A stretch of 64,000 nucleotides of DNA from Natronorubrum halalkaliphilum. Its GTDB lineage: Archaea; Halobacteriota; Halobacteria; Halobacteriales; Natrialbaceae. The stretch spans positions 1 through 64,000 of the forward strand of contig NZ_WUYX01000033.1 of assembly GCF_009834785.1 (NCBI RefSeq). The letters are read 5' to 3'. How positions within the stretch are numbered: the first letter of the stretch is position 1; each line of letters opens with the position of its first letter. A model generated the notes under the pieces. The model was given only the letters and a program-made list of their open reading frames with translations. It was not told the DNA's origin and did not search any database. Below are positions 8,341 through 16,939 of this stretch, piece by piece. A program made the translations under genes and the position numbers.

Positions 8341-8715
8341 CTTCGCATACTCGTGGGATTGAACAGCACCGGGTATAGAATTTTCGTAAATAGTTTACTA
8401 ACGACGGAATTATTGCAACACTACACTACAGGAGGCCGATGATGTGGTGAAGGAGTGGACAATCGTCACCCCATATCCGGCATCGTAGATAAACGACATT
8501 TTCACCACCGTTTTCAACCGAAAACTGGACGTGCGTCGAAAGTAGTTTCCGCAATCGCAGTCGCCCCAATCGGATCAGACGGGTTGCTGTACCGATTTTC
8601 CGGCGCACCCGGGAGGCGATTTGCGACTGGTTTAAAATGTCTTCGAGCAGACCGGCTCAGAAGCACTCGAGGAGGTCGCCGTCAGATACTGATCCACACG
8701 AAGCAAGCGCGCAGG
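8341..8715. other. Intergenic region: pdh promoter and partial repeat
   Basis: No gene. The left part (8360-8410) is AT-rich and holds the pdh operon promoter on the minus strand. At 8574-8610, ACGGGTTGCTGTACCGATTT matches the left arm of family A palindromic elements (best to the copy at 24267). The right arm is absent, so this looks like a decayed or truncated copy. Confidence 0.5.
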
Positions 8716-9678
8716 TTACTGCACCGATTCTGCAGTTGATGACTCGCGAGCCTCGGCTCGAGCTTCCTCCACGCTCTTTCCTTCCCGCAACACGGCGTCG
8801 ACGAACAGTTCGCCGGCCTTGTACGACGAACGCACCATCGGGCCGCTGGCGCAGTACAGGAACCCTAACTCCTCCTCGGCGACGCGTCGCCACGTCTCGT
8901 ACTTGTCGGGGTGGTCGTAGCGCCGGACCTCGAGGTGATCCCGCGAGGGCCGCAGGTACTGCCCGAGCGTGACGATGTCGACGCCGCGCTCGCGCAGGTC
9001 GGCCATCGTCTGGTAAACTTCGTGGTCGTACTCGCCGTGGCCGAGCATGATCGAGGTCTTGGTGTATATGTCGCTTTCCCGCTCGACTTGCTCCAAGACG
9101 CTCAAACTCTGCTCGTAGCCGGCGCGGCGGTCGCGGACGGGAAACTGCAGTCGCTCGACGGTTTCGACGTTGTGGGCGATTACGTCCGGGTCGGCCTCGA
9201 TGATCTTGCGCACGAGGTGTGCTTCCCCCTGGAAGTCGGGGATCAGCACTTCCACGAGGATACCCGGGTGGCGATCCTTGATCTCGCGAATCGTCTCGGC
9301 GAAGTGGCCCGCGCCCTGGTCGGGCAGGTCGTCCCGGTCGACGCTGGTCAGGACGACGTAGTCCAGTCCGATTTCGGCGACCGCCTCGGCCACGTTTGCG
9401 GGTTCCTCGGGATCGAGGGGTTCCATGCCACCGGTCTGGACGTCACAGAAGTTGCAGGCTCGAGAACAGCGATCCCCCATCAGCATGAACGTCGCCGTCC
9501 CGCCCGCCCCGTTGCCGGTCCCGGCCCCGCCGGACCAGCATTCGCCGAGATTCGGGCAGTTCGCTTCCTCGCAGACGGTGTGAAGGTTGCGCTCGCGCAG
9601 CGTCTCTCGAATGTCGGCGAACTCCCGACCCGACGGTGGCCGCATCTTCAGCCACTCGGGCTTGCGTGCGCTGCTCAT
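8716..9678 (-). CDS. lipA: Lipoyl synthase
   Basis: A 320-residue radical SAM enzyme inserting two sulfurs into octanoyl-E2 to form lipoyl. The auxiliary cluster cysteines are Cys36, Cys41 and Cys47 (CEEANCPNLGEC). The radical SAM cluster is Cys71/Cys75/Cys78 (CSRACNFC). Both are diagnostic for LipA. A Gly-rich insertion (GGAGTGNGAGGT) sits between the two motifs. The ATG at 9678 is preceded at about 27 bp by a minus-strand T-rich box (CGTTTTTCAC), so a leaderless mRNA is likely. Its position upstream of the pdh operon, but with its own promoter, fits supplying cofactor to PdhC. No octanoyltransferase is nearby. Confidence 0.95.
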   Translation of the reverse strand: MSSARKPEWLKMRPPSGREFADIRETLRERNLHTVCEEANCPNLGECWSGGAGTGNGAGGTATFMLMGDRCSRACNFCDVQTGGMEPLDPEEPANVAEAVAEIGLDYVVLTSVDRDDLPDQGAGHFAETIREIKDRHPGILVEVLIPDFQGEAHLVRKIIEADPDVIAHNVETVERLQFPVRDRRAGYEQSLSVLEQVERESDIYTKTSIMLGHGEYDHEVYQTMADLRERGVDIVTLGQYLRPSRDHLEVRRYDHPDKYETWRRVAEEELGFLYCASGPMVRSSYKAGELFVDAVLREGKSVEEARAEARESSTAESVQ

Positions 9679-9860
9679 ACCTCGACAATGGAGTGCGCAG
9701 TGAAAAACGGTGGTGATTTTGCGAGTCGGTCGCCTCCGGACTCAATCACGCCGCGGCCGTCTCCGATCGCCCGATCGTACCCACTACTCCCGCGTACGTG
9801 CCGATTACGGAGCGTAACCACCTGATAGCTTTATCCAGCGGAACAGACTAGTCACCACTG

Positions 9861-10376
9861 ATGGCCTTTAGCACGACCCCCGACTGGTTTCACCTCAGCG
9901 ACGACGACGACGTCGTCTGGGAGAGTCGCCCCCATCCGATCACGATGGGCCTCGGGCTCCCGGTCGGGATCGCGTTCGCACTCGTCGGGTTCGTCCTCGC
10001 GGGCTGGACCGCGTCCGACGGCGTCGGCCTCCTGACGGTCGCCGGCCTGTTCGTCGGGATCGCCGGCACGGCGCTGGCGGGCGCGCGCTACCTCGTCTGG
10101 ACGAACACCCGCTACGTGATCACGACCTCGGAGCTGTACAAGAAATACGGCGTCGTCTCGAGAGACGTCACCCAGTTCCGCCTCGATCGCGTCCAGAATA
10201 CGAGCCTCAGCCAGAGCGTGACCGGCCGCGCGCTCGGGTACGGCGACCTGACCGTCTACACCGCCGGCTCGGGGGAACCCGAACTCACCTTCGAGCGGGT
10301 TTCGAATCCCGAACGCGCCTCGCAACTGTTGAGCGACCAACTCGAGAACACGACGACCGACGAGTCGGTCGTCTAA
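9861..10376 (+). CDS. PH-domain (bPH2-like) membrane protein
   Basis: A 171-residue protein with an N-terminal segment (WESRPHPITM), two membrane helices (about 30-50 and 58-78), then a YdbS/bPH2-type domain (about 85-160) with the characteristic NTRYVITTSELYKKYGVV and the DVTQFRLDRVQNTSLSQ loop. The family is widespread in prokaryotes and is a membrane-associated PH-like fold of unknown ligand. GCTTTATCC at 9828-9836 lies about 28 bp before the ATG, so a leaderless transcript is likely. The stop TAA shares its last base with a family C palindromic element. Confidence 0.85.
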   Translation: MAFSTTPDWFHLSDDDDVVWESRPHPITMGLGLPVGIAFALVGFVLAGWTASDGVGLLTVAGLFVGIAGTALAGARYLVWTNTRYVITTSELYKKYGVVSRDVTQFRLDRVQNTSLSQSVTGRALGYGDLTVYTAGSGEPELTFERVSNPERASQLLSDQLENTTTDESVV

Positions 10377-10483
10377 TACTACCGGCCAGCAGTCAATACA
10401 AAGCCGATCGTGAATTCGGGTCGTCGCCCACGGTGACGACTCCAGCAGAATGATCGGCTTCACGTCGCTCTGTCCAACAGTAT
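10376..10483. repeat. Palindromic MITE-like element, family C, copy 1
   Basis: A 108-bp imperfect palindrome, ATACT...AGTAT, with strong inner stems AAGCCGATC/GATCGGCTT and GTCGTC/GACGAC. The reverse complement of its right end (ATACTGTTGGACAG) closely matches the end of the element at 57982-58091. The left end starts on the final A of the upstream TAA stop codon. Confidence 0.6.
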
Positions 10484-10613
10484 GAATTCCAGGAGATCGA
10501 CGGTATTCGGGAGTGGACGGAGGGCTGCGGCTACGACCGTTCGAAAACCCGACATCGACTTGTATCTGGTTGCACAGAGGTGATTGACGTAGAGACATTC
10601 AATTTTACCAAAA

Positions 10614-10624
10614 CTTATATACAA
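10614..10624 (+). promoter_or_regulatory. TATA box of TM2-domain gene
   Basis: CTTATATACAA in an AT-rich context about 35-40 bp before the ATG at 10657, predicting a leader of roughly 10 nt. Confidence 0.6.
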
Positions 10625-10656
10625 GTGTCATTAGTGATTGGAACAGGTATCCATTA

Positions 10657-10947
10657 ATGGCAGAAGCAACCGCAGGAGCAACCACGAACGACGAAAAAGT
10701 AAACGAAGTGCTCGCAGCGCTCATTTCGTTCCTCATCCCGGGTGTCGGACAGATTTACAACGGACAAACCTCTCGCGGACTCGCCTTCCTCGGCATATAC
10801 TTCGCGTTCTGGGTGTTCACTGTAATTATGATGTTCCTCCTCATCGGATTCATCATTATGTTCATGGCACCGCTGATTCACATCGCTGCCGCCGCCGATG
10901 CCTACATCCAGGCGGGGAAGATCAACGCCGGTGAAGTGAGACTGTAA
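10657..10947 (+). CDS. TM2-domain-like small membrane protein
   Basis: Ninety-six residues. After a polar N terminus there are two or three membrane helices with the TM2-family signature PGVGQIYNGQTSRGLAFLG (about 29-47), then strongly hydrophobic segments (FAFWVFTVIMMFLLIGFIIM). TM2-type proteins are common in prokaryotes and mostly of unknown function; some accompany zinc-ribbon or envelope proteins. A clear TATA box (10614-10624) marks it as a single gene. Confidence 0.75.
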   Translation: MAEATAGATTNDEKVNEVLAALISFLIPGVGQIYNGQTSRGLAFLGIYFAFWVFTVIMMFLLIGFIIMFMAPLIHIAAAADAYIQAGKINAGEVRL

Positions 10948-11085
10948 GTCGAAAAGGGCGAACGGATCAGCGTTTTCTGCGCGGTCTAGAATGACACGAG
11001 TAGGGTGGCAAATACCCGATAGATGGGAATATCTTCGAGTTAAACCACAAAGCCCATTAGATAAACCGACATCCGGATCGACACA

Positions 11086-11688
11086 ATGGCGTCACAACTG
11101 TCGACAGCCAACGACGGCCGTGAGGTGTCGCGCGGTTCGAGCATCGCGGCGAGTGCGGGACTCGGCGTCCTCGCGGCTGCGATCGGCTATCTCGTGACGT
11201 ACGTACTGGTCGCCGGCGAGGTCCGAGAGGTATTCGACGGGGAGGTTACCGAGTGGAAGGGGGTCGCCTGGTACTTCTACAACGCCCACATGGTCGACAT
11301 CGAGACCACGGGCTCGTTCGGCTCCTTCGGGGGCTCGAGCACTGCGGACTTCATCGCGCAGTCGAGTAGTTCGAGCGCGACGCTGCTGTACGTGGTTCCG
11401 CCGCTCGTGCTTCTCGGGATCGGTGCCCTTCTGGCCATACAATGGAACGTCACCGATATCGGCGAGGGTGTCATCGCCGGGGTTCCGGTGACGATCGGTT
11501 ACGCGGTCGTAATGGGACTCGGCGCACTCGTCGCCGAATCCAGTTCGGAGGGAACGATCTTCGGTATCGAAGCCGCCGGCTCGATCGCGCCGGAGTTCGT
11601 TCCCGCGATCGTCCTCGGCGGTATTCTCTACCCGCTGGTGTTCGCGACCGCCGGTGCCGTGCTCGCCGCCGTGGTCGCCGGTCGGTGA
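11086..11688 (+). CDS. Conserved haloarchaeal integral membrane protein, unknown function
   Basis: A 200-residue protein with about five hydrophobic segments: residues 24-44, 103-122, 128-147, and the C-terminal pair 166-198. Between the first and second is a Ser/Gly-rich extracellular-type loop (GSFGSFGGSSTADFIAQSSSSS). I do not recognise a catalytic motif. The TATA-like TTAGATAAAC (11057-11066) about 25 bp before the ATG predicts a leaderless mRNA. It stands alone between the TM2 gene and the helicase gene. Transporter annotations of similar proteins rest only on hydrophobicity. Confidence 0.7.
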   Translation: MASQLSTANDGREVSRGSSIAASAGLGVLAAAIGYLVTYVLVAGEVREVFDGEVTEWKGVAWYFYNAHMVDIETTGSFGSFGGSSTADFIAQSSSSSATLLYVVPPLVLLGIGALLAIQWNVTDIGEGVIAGVPVTIGYAVVMGLGALVAESSSEGTIFGIEAAGSIAPEFVPAIVLGGILYPLVFATAGAVLAAVVAGR

Positions 11689-11882
11689 TCGACGCGATTC
11701 GATCGGCGGGCGGTGACGGCGACTCGACGATTGGACGACCGGACGGCCCGACAGTCGAACCAGCGTACAGACGCCAGTCGTCGAGCCACCGCGACTCGAA
11801 TCTCGCGCCTCAAATCACCGCCCCACGCATCGCCGCGACTCGAAGGAAACGCCTTTGACCTGCCACCCCCCGTTTCCGTGTG

Positions 11883-14303
11883 ATGGAGGTCGCCGAGGTT
11901 CTCCCCGAATTCGCCGACGCCTTCGCCTTCGAGGAGTTCAACCGAATGCAACGCGAGGCACTGCCCGCATTACTCGAGTCCGACGATAACGTGGTCGCGA
12001 GCGCGCCGACCGCTTCCGGCAAGACCGCGCTCGCGGAGCTGGCGATCTGTAAGGCGCTCGCCGACGGCGGGACCGCCCTGTTTATCGCCCCGTTACGGGC
12101 GCTGACGAACGAAAAGGAAGACGACTGGGACCGCTTCGAGAGCCTGGATTACTCGGTGTACGTCGTCACCGGCGAGCGGGACCTGAACCCGCGGCGCGCG
12201 CGGCGCGCGGACATCCTCGTGATGACGCCCGAGAAACTCGACTCGGCGACGCGCAAACACGACTCTCGACGCTACGATTTCGTCACGGACATCGACGTCT
12301 GCGTCATTGACGAAGTCCACCTGCTCGACGCTGATCGCAGAGGCTCGGTGCTCGAGGTTACGATCTCTCGTCTGCGCCGACTCTGTGATCCCCGCGTCAT
12401 CGCGCTCTCGGCGACGATGCCGAACGTCACCGACGTGGCGGCGTGGCTCGACGCGCCCGACGAGACGACCTTCGAGTTCGGCGAGGAGTACCGCCCCGTC
12501 GATCTCAACGCGGGCGTCAAGACGTACACGCACGGCGAGAACTCCTTTGCGGACAAGTACCGCCGACTCTACCGCGCGCTCGACCTCGCGGAACCCCACC
12601 TCAGGGAGGACGGTCAGACGCTCGTCTTCGTCTCCTCCCGACAGGACACCGTGCAGGCGGCCAAGAAGGCCAGAGACGAGATCGCCGAGCGGGACATTCC
12701 GATGGGCGTCCGGGGCGACATCGAGTTCCACGACGAGTCGAAGGAGGCCCTCGACAACGACACGCTTCGCAATTCGGTCCTCGACGGCGTCGCCTTTCAC
12801 CACGCGGGGCTCTCGAAAGACGAGCGCGACCTCGTCGAACAGTGGTTCAAGGAGGGCCACATCGAACTGCTGTTCTCGACGTCGACGCTGGCCTGGGGCG
12901 TCAATCTCCCCGCCCGCTGCGTCGTGATTCGGGACACGAAGGTCCACGATCCGCTCGAGGGCGAAGTCGACATGAGCCCGCTCGACGTGCTCCAGATGCT
13001 CGGGCGCGCGGGACGGCCGGGGTACGACGACATCGGCTACGGCTGGGTCGTCTGCGACGGCGCGGAAGCCGACAAGTACCGCCGACTGCTTCGGGACGGC
13101 AAAGAGATCGAATCCCGCCTCGCAGAGAGCCTCGAGACCCACCTCAACGCCGAAATCGCGATGGGGACGATCACCGATCTCGAGGAGGTGATGAACTGGC
13201 TCGAGACGACGTTCTACTACGTCCGCGGCCAGTCGAAACCCGAGGCGTACGACTTTCCGAACCTTCGCCAGCGCGTCCGGGACTGCCTCGAGGATCTGGT
13301 CGACCGGGGCTTCGTCGAAATCGGCGACTCGGCGAACCTCTCGATCGAGGCGACCCCGCGCGGCGTGCTCGCCTCGAAGTACTACCTGCGCCTCGAGACG
13401 GCGGCCCGATTCGCAGCCCTGTGTGACCGGGTGAACGACGGTGCGGGCAAGATAGCGCCCGACGACGTTCTCGAGGCGGTCGCGACCGCGGAGGAGTTCG
13501 ATTCGGTTTCCGCCAGACAGTCCGAGCGCGACGCGATCAACGCGATACTGGTCGGCCGGGAGACCGGCGACCTCGAAGCCGGCCAGCGGAAGGTGCTTGC
13601 GATCCTGCGGAGCGCCGCCAACGGCTCGACGCCGTCGGAACTCGCCAGCGACGCGTGGGTGATCCGGCGCAACGCGACGCGACTGATCTCGGCGCTGGGT
13701 GCGTTCCTCGATCGGCTTGCAGGGCCGCACGCGGCCAACCTCGCCCGCCGGGTCGAAGCCCGTATCGAGAACGGCGTCGCCGAGGACGCGGTCGGGCTGA
13801 CGGCGATCGATCGCGTCGGTCCGGGGCGGGCGAGCAAACTGGCGGCAGAAGAACTGACGACGCCCGGCGACATCGTCTCGGCCGGGATCGACGGCCTCGT
13901 CGCGGCCGGCCTCTCGGAGGGCGTCGCCGAACCCGTCTACGAGGGCGCACAATCGCTGCCCTCGGTCGAGGTCGACTGGGGCGAGTTCCCCGAAACGATC
14001 GCGACGGGCGAGAACGAGGTCTGCGAAGTGACGATCCGAAACGTCGGCGAACCCGCACGGGCGGGTATTCGGGTGACCGTCAACGACCAACCGAGCAACG
14101 CTCCCTCGAGTCGATCGGGAGCCGACGGTCCCGATGACAGCGTCGAGATGACGAGTACGAGCACCTACCTCCGCGGCGAGGAGACCGTTCCTGTCGGTGT
14201 CTTCGGCGCGGACGCCGCCGAACTCGAGTACACGGTCAGCGTCGCCTTCCCCGAAGAGCCGCTGCTCCCGATCCAGGACCAGCGGCGAGTCGACGTCGAG
14301 TAG
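11883..14303 (+). CDS. Ski2-like DEAH-box helicase with Sec63-like region
   Basis: An 806-residue superfamily 2 helicase. Walker A is SAPTASGKT (40-48), motif II is DEVH, motif III is SATMPN, and motifs V/VI are STSTLAWGVNLPAR and QMLGRAGRPGYD. A winged-helix and helical Sec63-like region follows (to about residue 560), then a helix-hairpin-helix-like stretch (GLTAIDRVGPGRASKLAAEE, about 635-655) and a C-terminal beta-rich domain. The architecture is close to archaeal Hel308/Ski2 relatives, ATP-driven 3'-5' DNA or RNA unwinding enzymes. The C-terminal Ig-like extension differs from classical Hel308, so a distinct haloarchaeal paralogue is more likely. The start is ATG 11883; a GTG three bases earlier is possible. 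Confidence 0.92.
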   Translation: MEVAEVLPEFADAFAFEEFNRMQREALPALLESDDNVVASAPTASGKTALAELAICKALADGGTALFIAPLRALTNEKEDDWDRFESLDYSVYVVTGERDLNPRRARRADILVMTPEKLDSATRKHDSRRYDFVTDIDVCVIDEVHLLDADRRGSVLEVTISRLRRLCDPRVIALSATMPNVTDVAAWLDAPDETTFEFGEEYRPVDLNAGVKTYTHGENSFADKYRRLYRALDLAEPHLREDGQTLVFVSSRQDTVQAAKKARDEIAERDIPMGVRGDIEFHDESKEALDNDTLRNSVLDGVAFHHAGLSKDERDLVEQWFKEGHIELLFSTSTLAWGVNLPARCVVIRDTKVHDPLEGEVDMSPLDVLQMLGRAGRPGYDDIGYGWVVCDGAEADKYRRLLRDGKEIESRLAESLETHLNAEIAMGTITDLEEVMNWLETTFYYVRGQSKPEAYDFPNLRQRVRDCLEDLVDRGFVEIGDSANLSIEATPRGVLASKYYLRLETAARFAALCDRVNDGAGKIAPDDVLEAVATAEEFDSVSARQSERDAINAILVGRETGDLEAGQRKVLAILRSAANGSTPSELASDAWVIRRNATRLISALGAFLDRLAGPHAANLARRVEARIENGVAEDAVGLTAIDRVGPGRASKLAAEELTTPGDIVSAGIDGLVAAGLSEGVAEPVYEGAQSLPSVEVDWGEFPETIATGENEVCEVTIRNVGEPARAGIRVTVNDQPSNAPSSRSGADGPDDSVEMTSTSTYLRGEETVPVGVFGADAAELEYTVSVAFPEEPLLPIQDQRRVDVE

Positions 14304-14401
14304 CACGCACGCGGTAGCAGTACGCCTCCGAGTCCGGCACTCCCCGAACCCGGAACACGCGGGTCGAGGTACTTTCAGTGACGGGAGACGATTATATCGT
14401 G

Positions 14402-14707
14402 ATGCAATCGCAGAATCAGCCGCGGGATCCGGCACCCGCGATGGATTCGATGGACGAGGACAGCGAACGACTCGACCCGATCGCGTTCGGCTTCGCGCTG
14501 GGGACGACGATGGCGGCCAGCATCGGCCTCATCGGCATCGTTTCGCGGTTCGGCATGGCCGAGCGATGGCGAGTACTGTTCGCCGACATGTACCCCGGAT
14601 TCGAGCGGGACGAGGGGGCCCTCGCCGGGATCGTCTGGGGGGCCGCCGACGGCTTCGTGTTCGGCGTGGTCGTCGGCTGGCTTTACAACGTGTTCCGTCG
14701 CGACTGA
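14402..14707 (+). CDS. Small haloarchaeal membrane protein
   Basis: A 101-residue protein: an acidic soluble N terminus (to about 27), then two membrane helices (about 28-50 and 73-95) flanking a short loop with FADMYPGFERDEGA. A GTG at 14378 would add eight residues; the ATG at 14402 is preferred because the added residues are not conserved-looking. Holin-like small membrane proteins are similar in layout, but no function can be assigned. It lies 98 bp after the helicase gene on the same strand. Confidence 0.6.
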   Translation: MQSQNQPRDPAPAMDSMDEDSERLDPIAFGFALGTTMAASIGLIGIVSRFGMAERWRVLFADMYPGFERDEGALAGIVWGAADGFVFGVVVGWLYNVFRRD

Positions 14708-14865
14708 AGCGATTGGACGCGCTCGAGACAGAGACGGACTACGGTACGGGACGGATCGGTTCGGTGACTCTCGCCTCTCCGGTCCCCCCGTTTCCGGATC
14801 GTTGACGGCATCTACTCGCGGATTCCTAAAGAACTGAAAGCGAAAGCAGTAACGAGAGTAAACCG

Positions 14866-15516
14866 TTACTCCGCGCGCTCGAGGACCGTCTCTCGCAACT
14901 CGGAGGCCATCTCGACCACCTCGTCGGCCGGCGAAAGGTCGATGTCGCCGTGGGCGTCGATCCGGTAGGCCACGACGACCGTTCCGGCTCGAGCCGCCGC
15001 CTCGATCCCGTTCTCGGAGTCCTCGACGACGACGCACTCCCCCGTGGGCACGCCGACCTCGTCGGCCGCGTACTCGAACACGTCGGGTTCCGGCTTGCTC
15101 GCCGCCTCGATGTCGTCGGCGCTGATCACGCGATCGAATTCGCCCTCGAGATCGAAGCGGTCGATAACCCGGCCGATCCACTCGTGGGGCGAGGAGGAGA
15201 CGACGGCGGTGGTGACGCCTCGGTCCTCGAGGGTCGCGAGCAGGTCGTGGAGGCCGTCGAGCAGGTCGACGCGTTCGGTGTAGATCTCCTCGGCGGCCGC
15301 TGCGAAGCGATCGACGTACTCCTCGCGCGAGACGGCCGTCTCGTACTCGCTCTCGAGGTAGTCGTATATCTCGCGGTAGTTCATCCCGCTCACCTCGGCG
15401 ACGTCGACATCTTGGTCGGGGACGACCCAGGGGAGGATGTCTTCGCGTTGGAAGTCGACCCAATAGTCCTCGCTGTTGACGAGAACGCCGTCCATATCGA
15501 ACAGCACTGCGCTCAT
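14866..15516 (-). CDS. HAD-superfamily phosphatase (phosphoglucomutase-like subfamily)
   Basis: A 216-residue HAD hydrolase. Motif I is DMDGVLVNSE (7-16) with the nucleophilic Asp, motif II is VVSSSPHEW, the motif III lysine is in SKPEPDVF, and motif IV is VVEDSENGIEA. The helical cap between motifs I and II resembles beta-phosphoglucomutase and phosphonatase-type enzymes, which hydrolyse or isomerise small phosphorylated metabolites. Substrate unknown. The ATG at 15516 starts directly at the HAD fold; the upstream open frame adds unlike sequence. It is transcribed in the same direction as the DJ-1/PfpI gene but 126 bp downstream, so cotranscription is possible. Confidence 0.88.
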   Translation of the reverse strand: MSAVLFDMDGVLVNSEDYWVDFQREDILPWVVPDQDVDVAEVSGMNYREIYDYLESEYETAVSREEYVDRFAAAAEEIYTERVDLLDGLHDLLATLEDRGVTTAVVSSSPHEWIGRVIDRFDLEGEFDRVISADDIEAASKPEPDVFEYAADEVGVPTGECVVVEDSENGIEAAARAGTVVVAYRIDAHGDIDLSPADEVVEMASELRETVLERAE

Positions 15517-15642
15517 GGGGCGGCCTACCCGGCCGTCACGGATAGCCGTTTGGCAAGGAGCAATCGGACTCGAGCAAGCGTCACCATCGCTCGGCCACAT
15601 TCGGTCGTTCCAGTCGTCTACCAACCCTCGAGACGAACCGAA

Positions 15643-16236
15643 CTAGCCGAACACTTCGCCGCGTTCGTACACCATCTCCTCGCTCACCTCGCTGGCGACG
15701 TCCTCGCCGAACTCGCGCTCGACGAGCCACAGCGCTAGGTCAATCCCCGAGGTGACGCCGCCCGCGGTCAGCACGTCGCCGTCGTCGACGATTCGCTCGT
15801 CGACCACGTTCGCCGCGTGGTCCTCGAGGTCGTCCTCCGCGACCGGGTGGGTCGCCGCGGGCCGGCCCTCGAGCAGATCCGCTTCGGCGAGGATCATCGC
15901 GCCGGTGCAAACCGAGGCGACCGTCGCCCCTTCGGTGTAACACTCGTCGACGGCGTCCGGCAACGTTCCGTCGTCGACGACCGCGCGGACGCCTTCGTTG
16001 GCCGTCGTCCAGCCGCCACCGGGGACGATCAAGATGTCCGGCTGGCCGAGGGTGCCCTGGGACTCGACGCGCAGGTCGTGGCTCGCGGTAACGATATCAG
16101 TCTCCTCGAGCGTCACCAGGCTCGTCTCGAGCGGTGCGCCGGCCTGGGCGGCGTTTTCGAGCACTTCGTACGGACCGATCGCATCGAGTTCGTCGAACCC
16201 TTCGAACAGCACGATTTCGGCGGTTGTTTCGGCCAT
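15643..16236 (-). CDS. DJ-1/PfpI family protein
   Basis: A 197-residue class I glutamine-amidotransferase-like fold. The N-terminal acidic residue is in FEGFDELDAIGPYEVL, and the nucleophile elbow cysteine is in VASVCTGAMILAEA (about residue 112). Family members include deglycase/chaperone-like proteins, ThiJ-like and isonitrile hydratase-like enzymes. The GFDELDAIGP block and GGVTSGIDLAL near the C terminus are especially like the InhA/isonitrile-hydratase-type branch. No operon partner clarifies the substrate. Confidence 0.87.
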   Translation of the reverse strand: MAETTAEIVLFEGFDELDAIGPYEVLENAAQAGAPLETSLVTLEETDIVTASHDLRVESQGTLGQPDILIVPGGGWTTANEGVRAVVDDGTLPDAVDECYTEGATVASVCTGAMILAEADLLEGRPAATHPVAEDDLEDHAANVVDERIVDDGDVLTAGGVTSGIDLALWLVEREFGEDVASEVSEEMVYERGEVFG

Positions 16237-16332
16237 AACAGATCGTCGACCGCGCGGAAGAAACGTGTTTTGCTGGAACGGACAGCAGGAGGGACGGAGC
16301 GTCGAGGGACGGCGAATGCGCGAGACCCGGTC

Positions 16333-16418
16333 CTATAGTAGCGACTGAAAGTCAGTGCACACCTGATCGCAAGACGGCTTCGCGATCAGTATGTCATTCG
16401 TTTCAGTCGCTACTATAG
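16333..16418. repeat. Palindromic MITE-like element, family B, copy 1
   Basis: An 86-bp element with perfect 18-bp terminal inverted repeats CTATAGTAGCGACTGAAA and TTTCAGTCGCTACTATAG. The interior GTCAGTGCACACCTGATCGC matches copy 2 at 23301-23386. Internal stem: CTGATCGC/GCGATCAG. Confidence 0.85.
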
Positions 16419-16623
16419 ACGTCCGCCGACGCAATCTCGGTGAGCGCGTCGAACACCGCCTCGTTGCCGTGGCTCGAACCAGCGGGTCCGACGCCACGCG
16501 TAAGGAATCCTCGTCGTTCACGGCGAGGAGGATGTCAATTGTGCGTTCTTCTCTGCTGACCGGTTGGGCGTTGGGTCAAACGGGTTTCGTTCGATTTTTG
16601 CCGTTGATCGCCGATCGTTTCGT

Positions 16624-16932
16624 ATGGACGACTCTCAGGAAGCCGTCGCCGAATTCGTCGACGACTACGACCTCGAGACGCCGCCCGAGTTCCGACTGCT
16701 CGACCTCGTCTCGGAGGTCGGCGAACTCGCGAAGGACGCGAACGCGTCGACCGACTACGGCGAGTCGCCCGCCGATATCGACCTCGAGTCGGACGAACTC
16801 GGCGACGTACTGTTCGCGGCGCTCGCGCTCGCCGACTCGCTCGAGGTCGACGCCGACGCGGCGCTGGAGGAGGCGCTCGAGAAGTACGAACGGCGGATGG
16901 ACGACGCCGAAACGCCCGGCTCAGGCGAATGA
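16624..16932 (+). CDS. MazG-like nucleotide pyrophosphohydrolase
   Basis: A 102-residue all-alpha MazG-type protein. The metal-binding residues are EVGELAKD (EXXE, near 26-33) and ESDELGDVLFAALAL (about 59-73). Such enzymes hydrolyse (d)NTPs, often non-canonical, to NMP and pyrophosphate. The ATG at 16624 begins the conserved region; the open frame continues upstream without homology. A T-rich box (CGATTTTTGC) lies about 27 bp upstream. The gene converges with the HD-domain gene, with seven bases between stop codons. Confidence 0.88.
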   Translation: MDDSQEAVAEFVDDYDLETPPEFRLLDLVSEVGELAKDANASTDYGESPADIDLESDELGDVLFAALALADSLEVDADAALEEALEKYERRMDDAETPGSGE

Positions 16933-16939
16933 GAGAAGA

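Noticed and set aside
12093-14435. 780-codon open frame opposite the helicase
   Set aside because: Same cause: antisense of a well-supported Ski2-like helicase; the translated sequence is low-complexity Arg/Val/Asp with no family motif.
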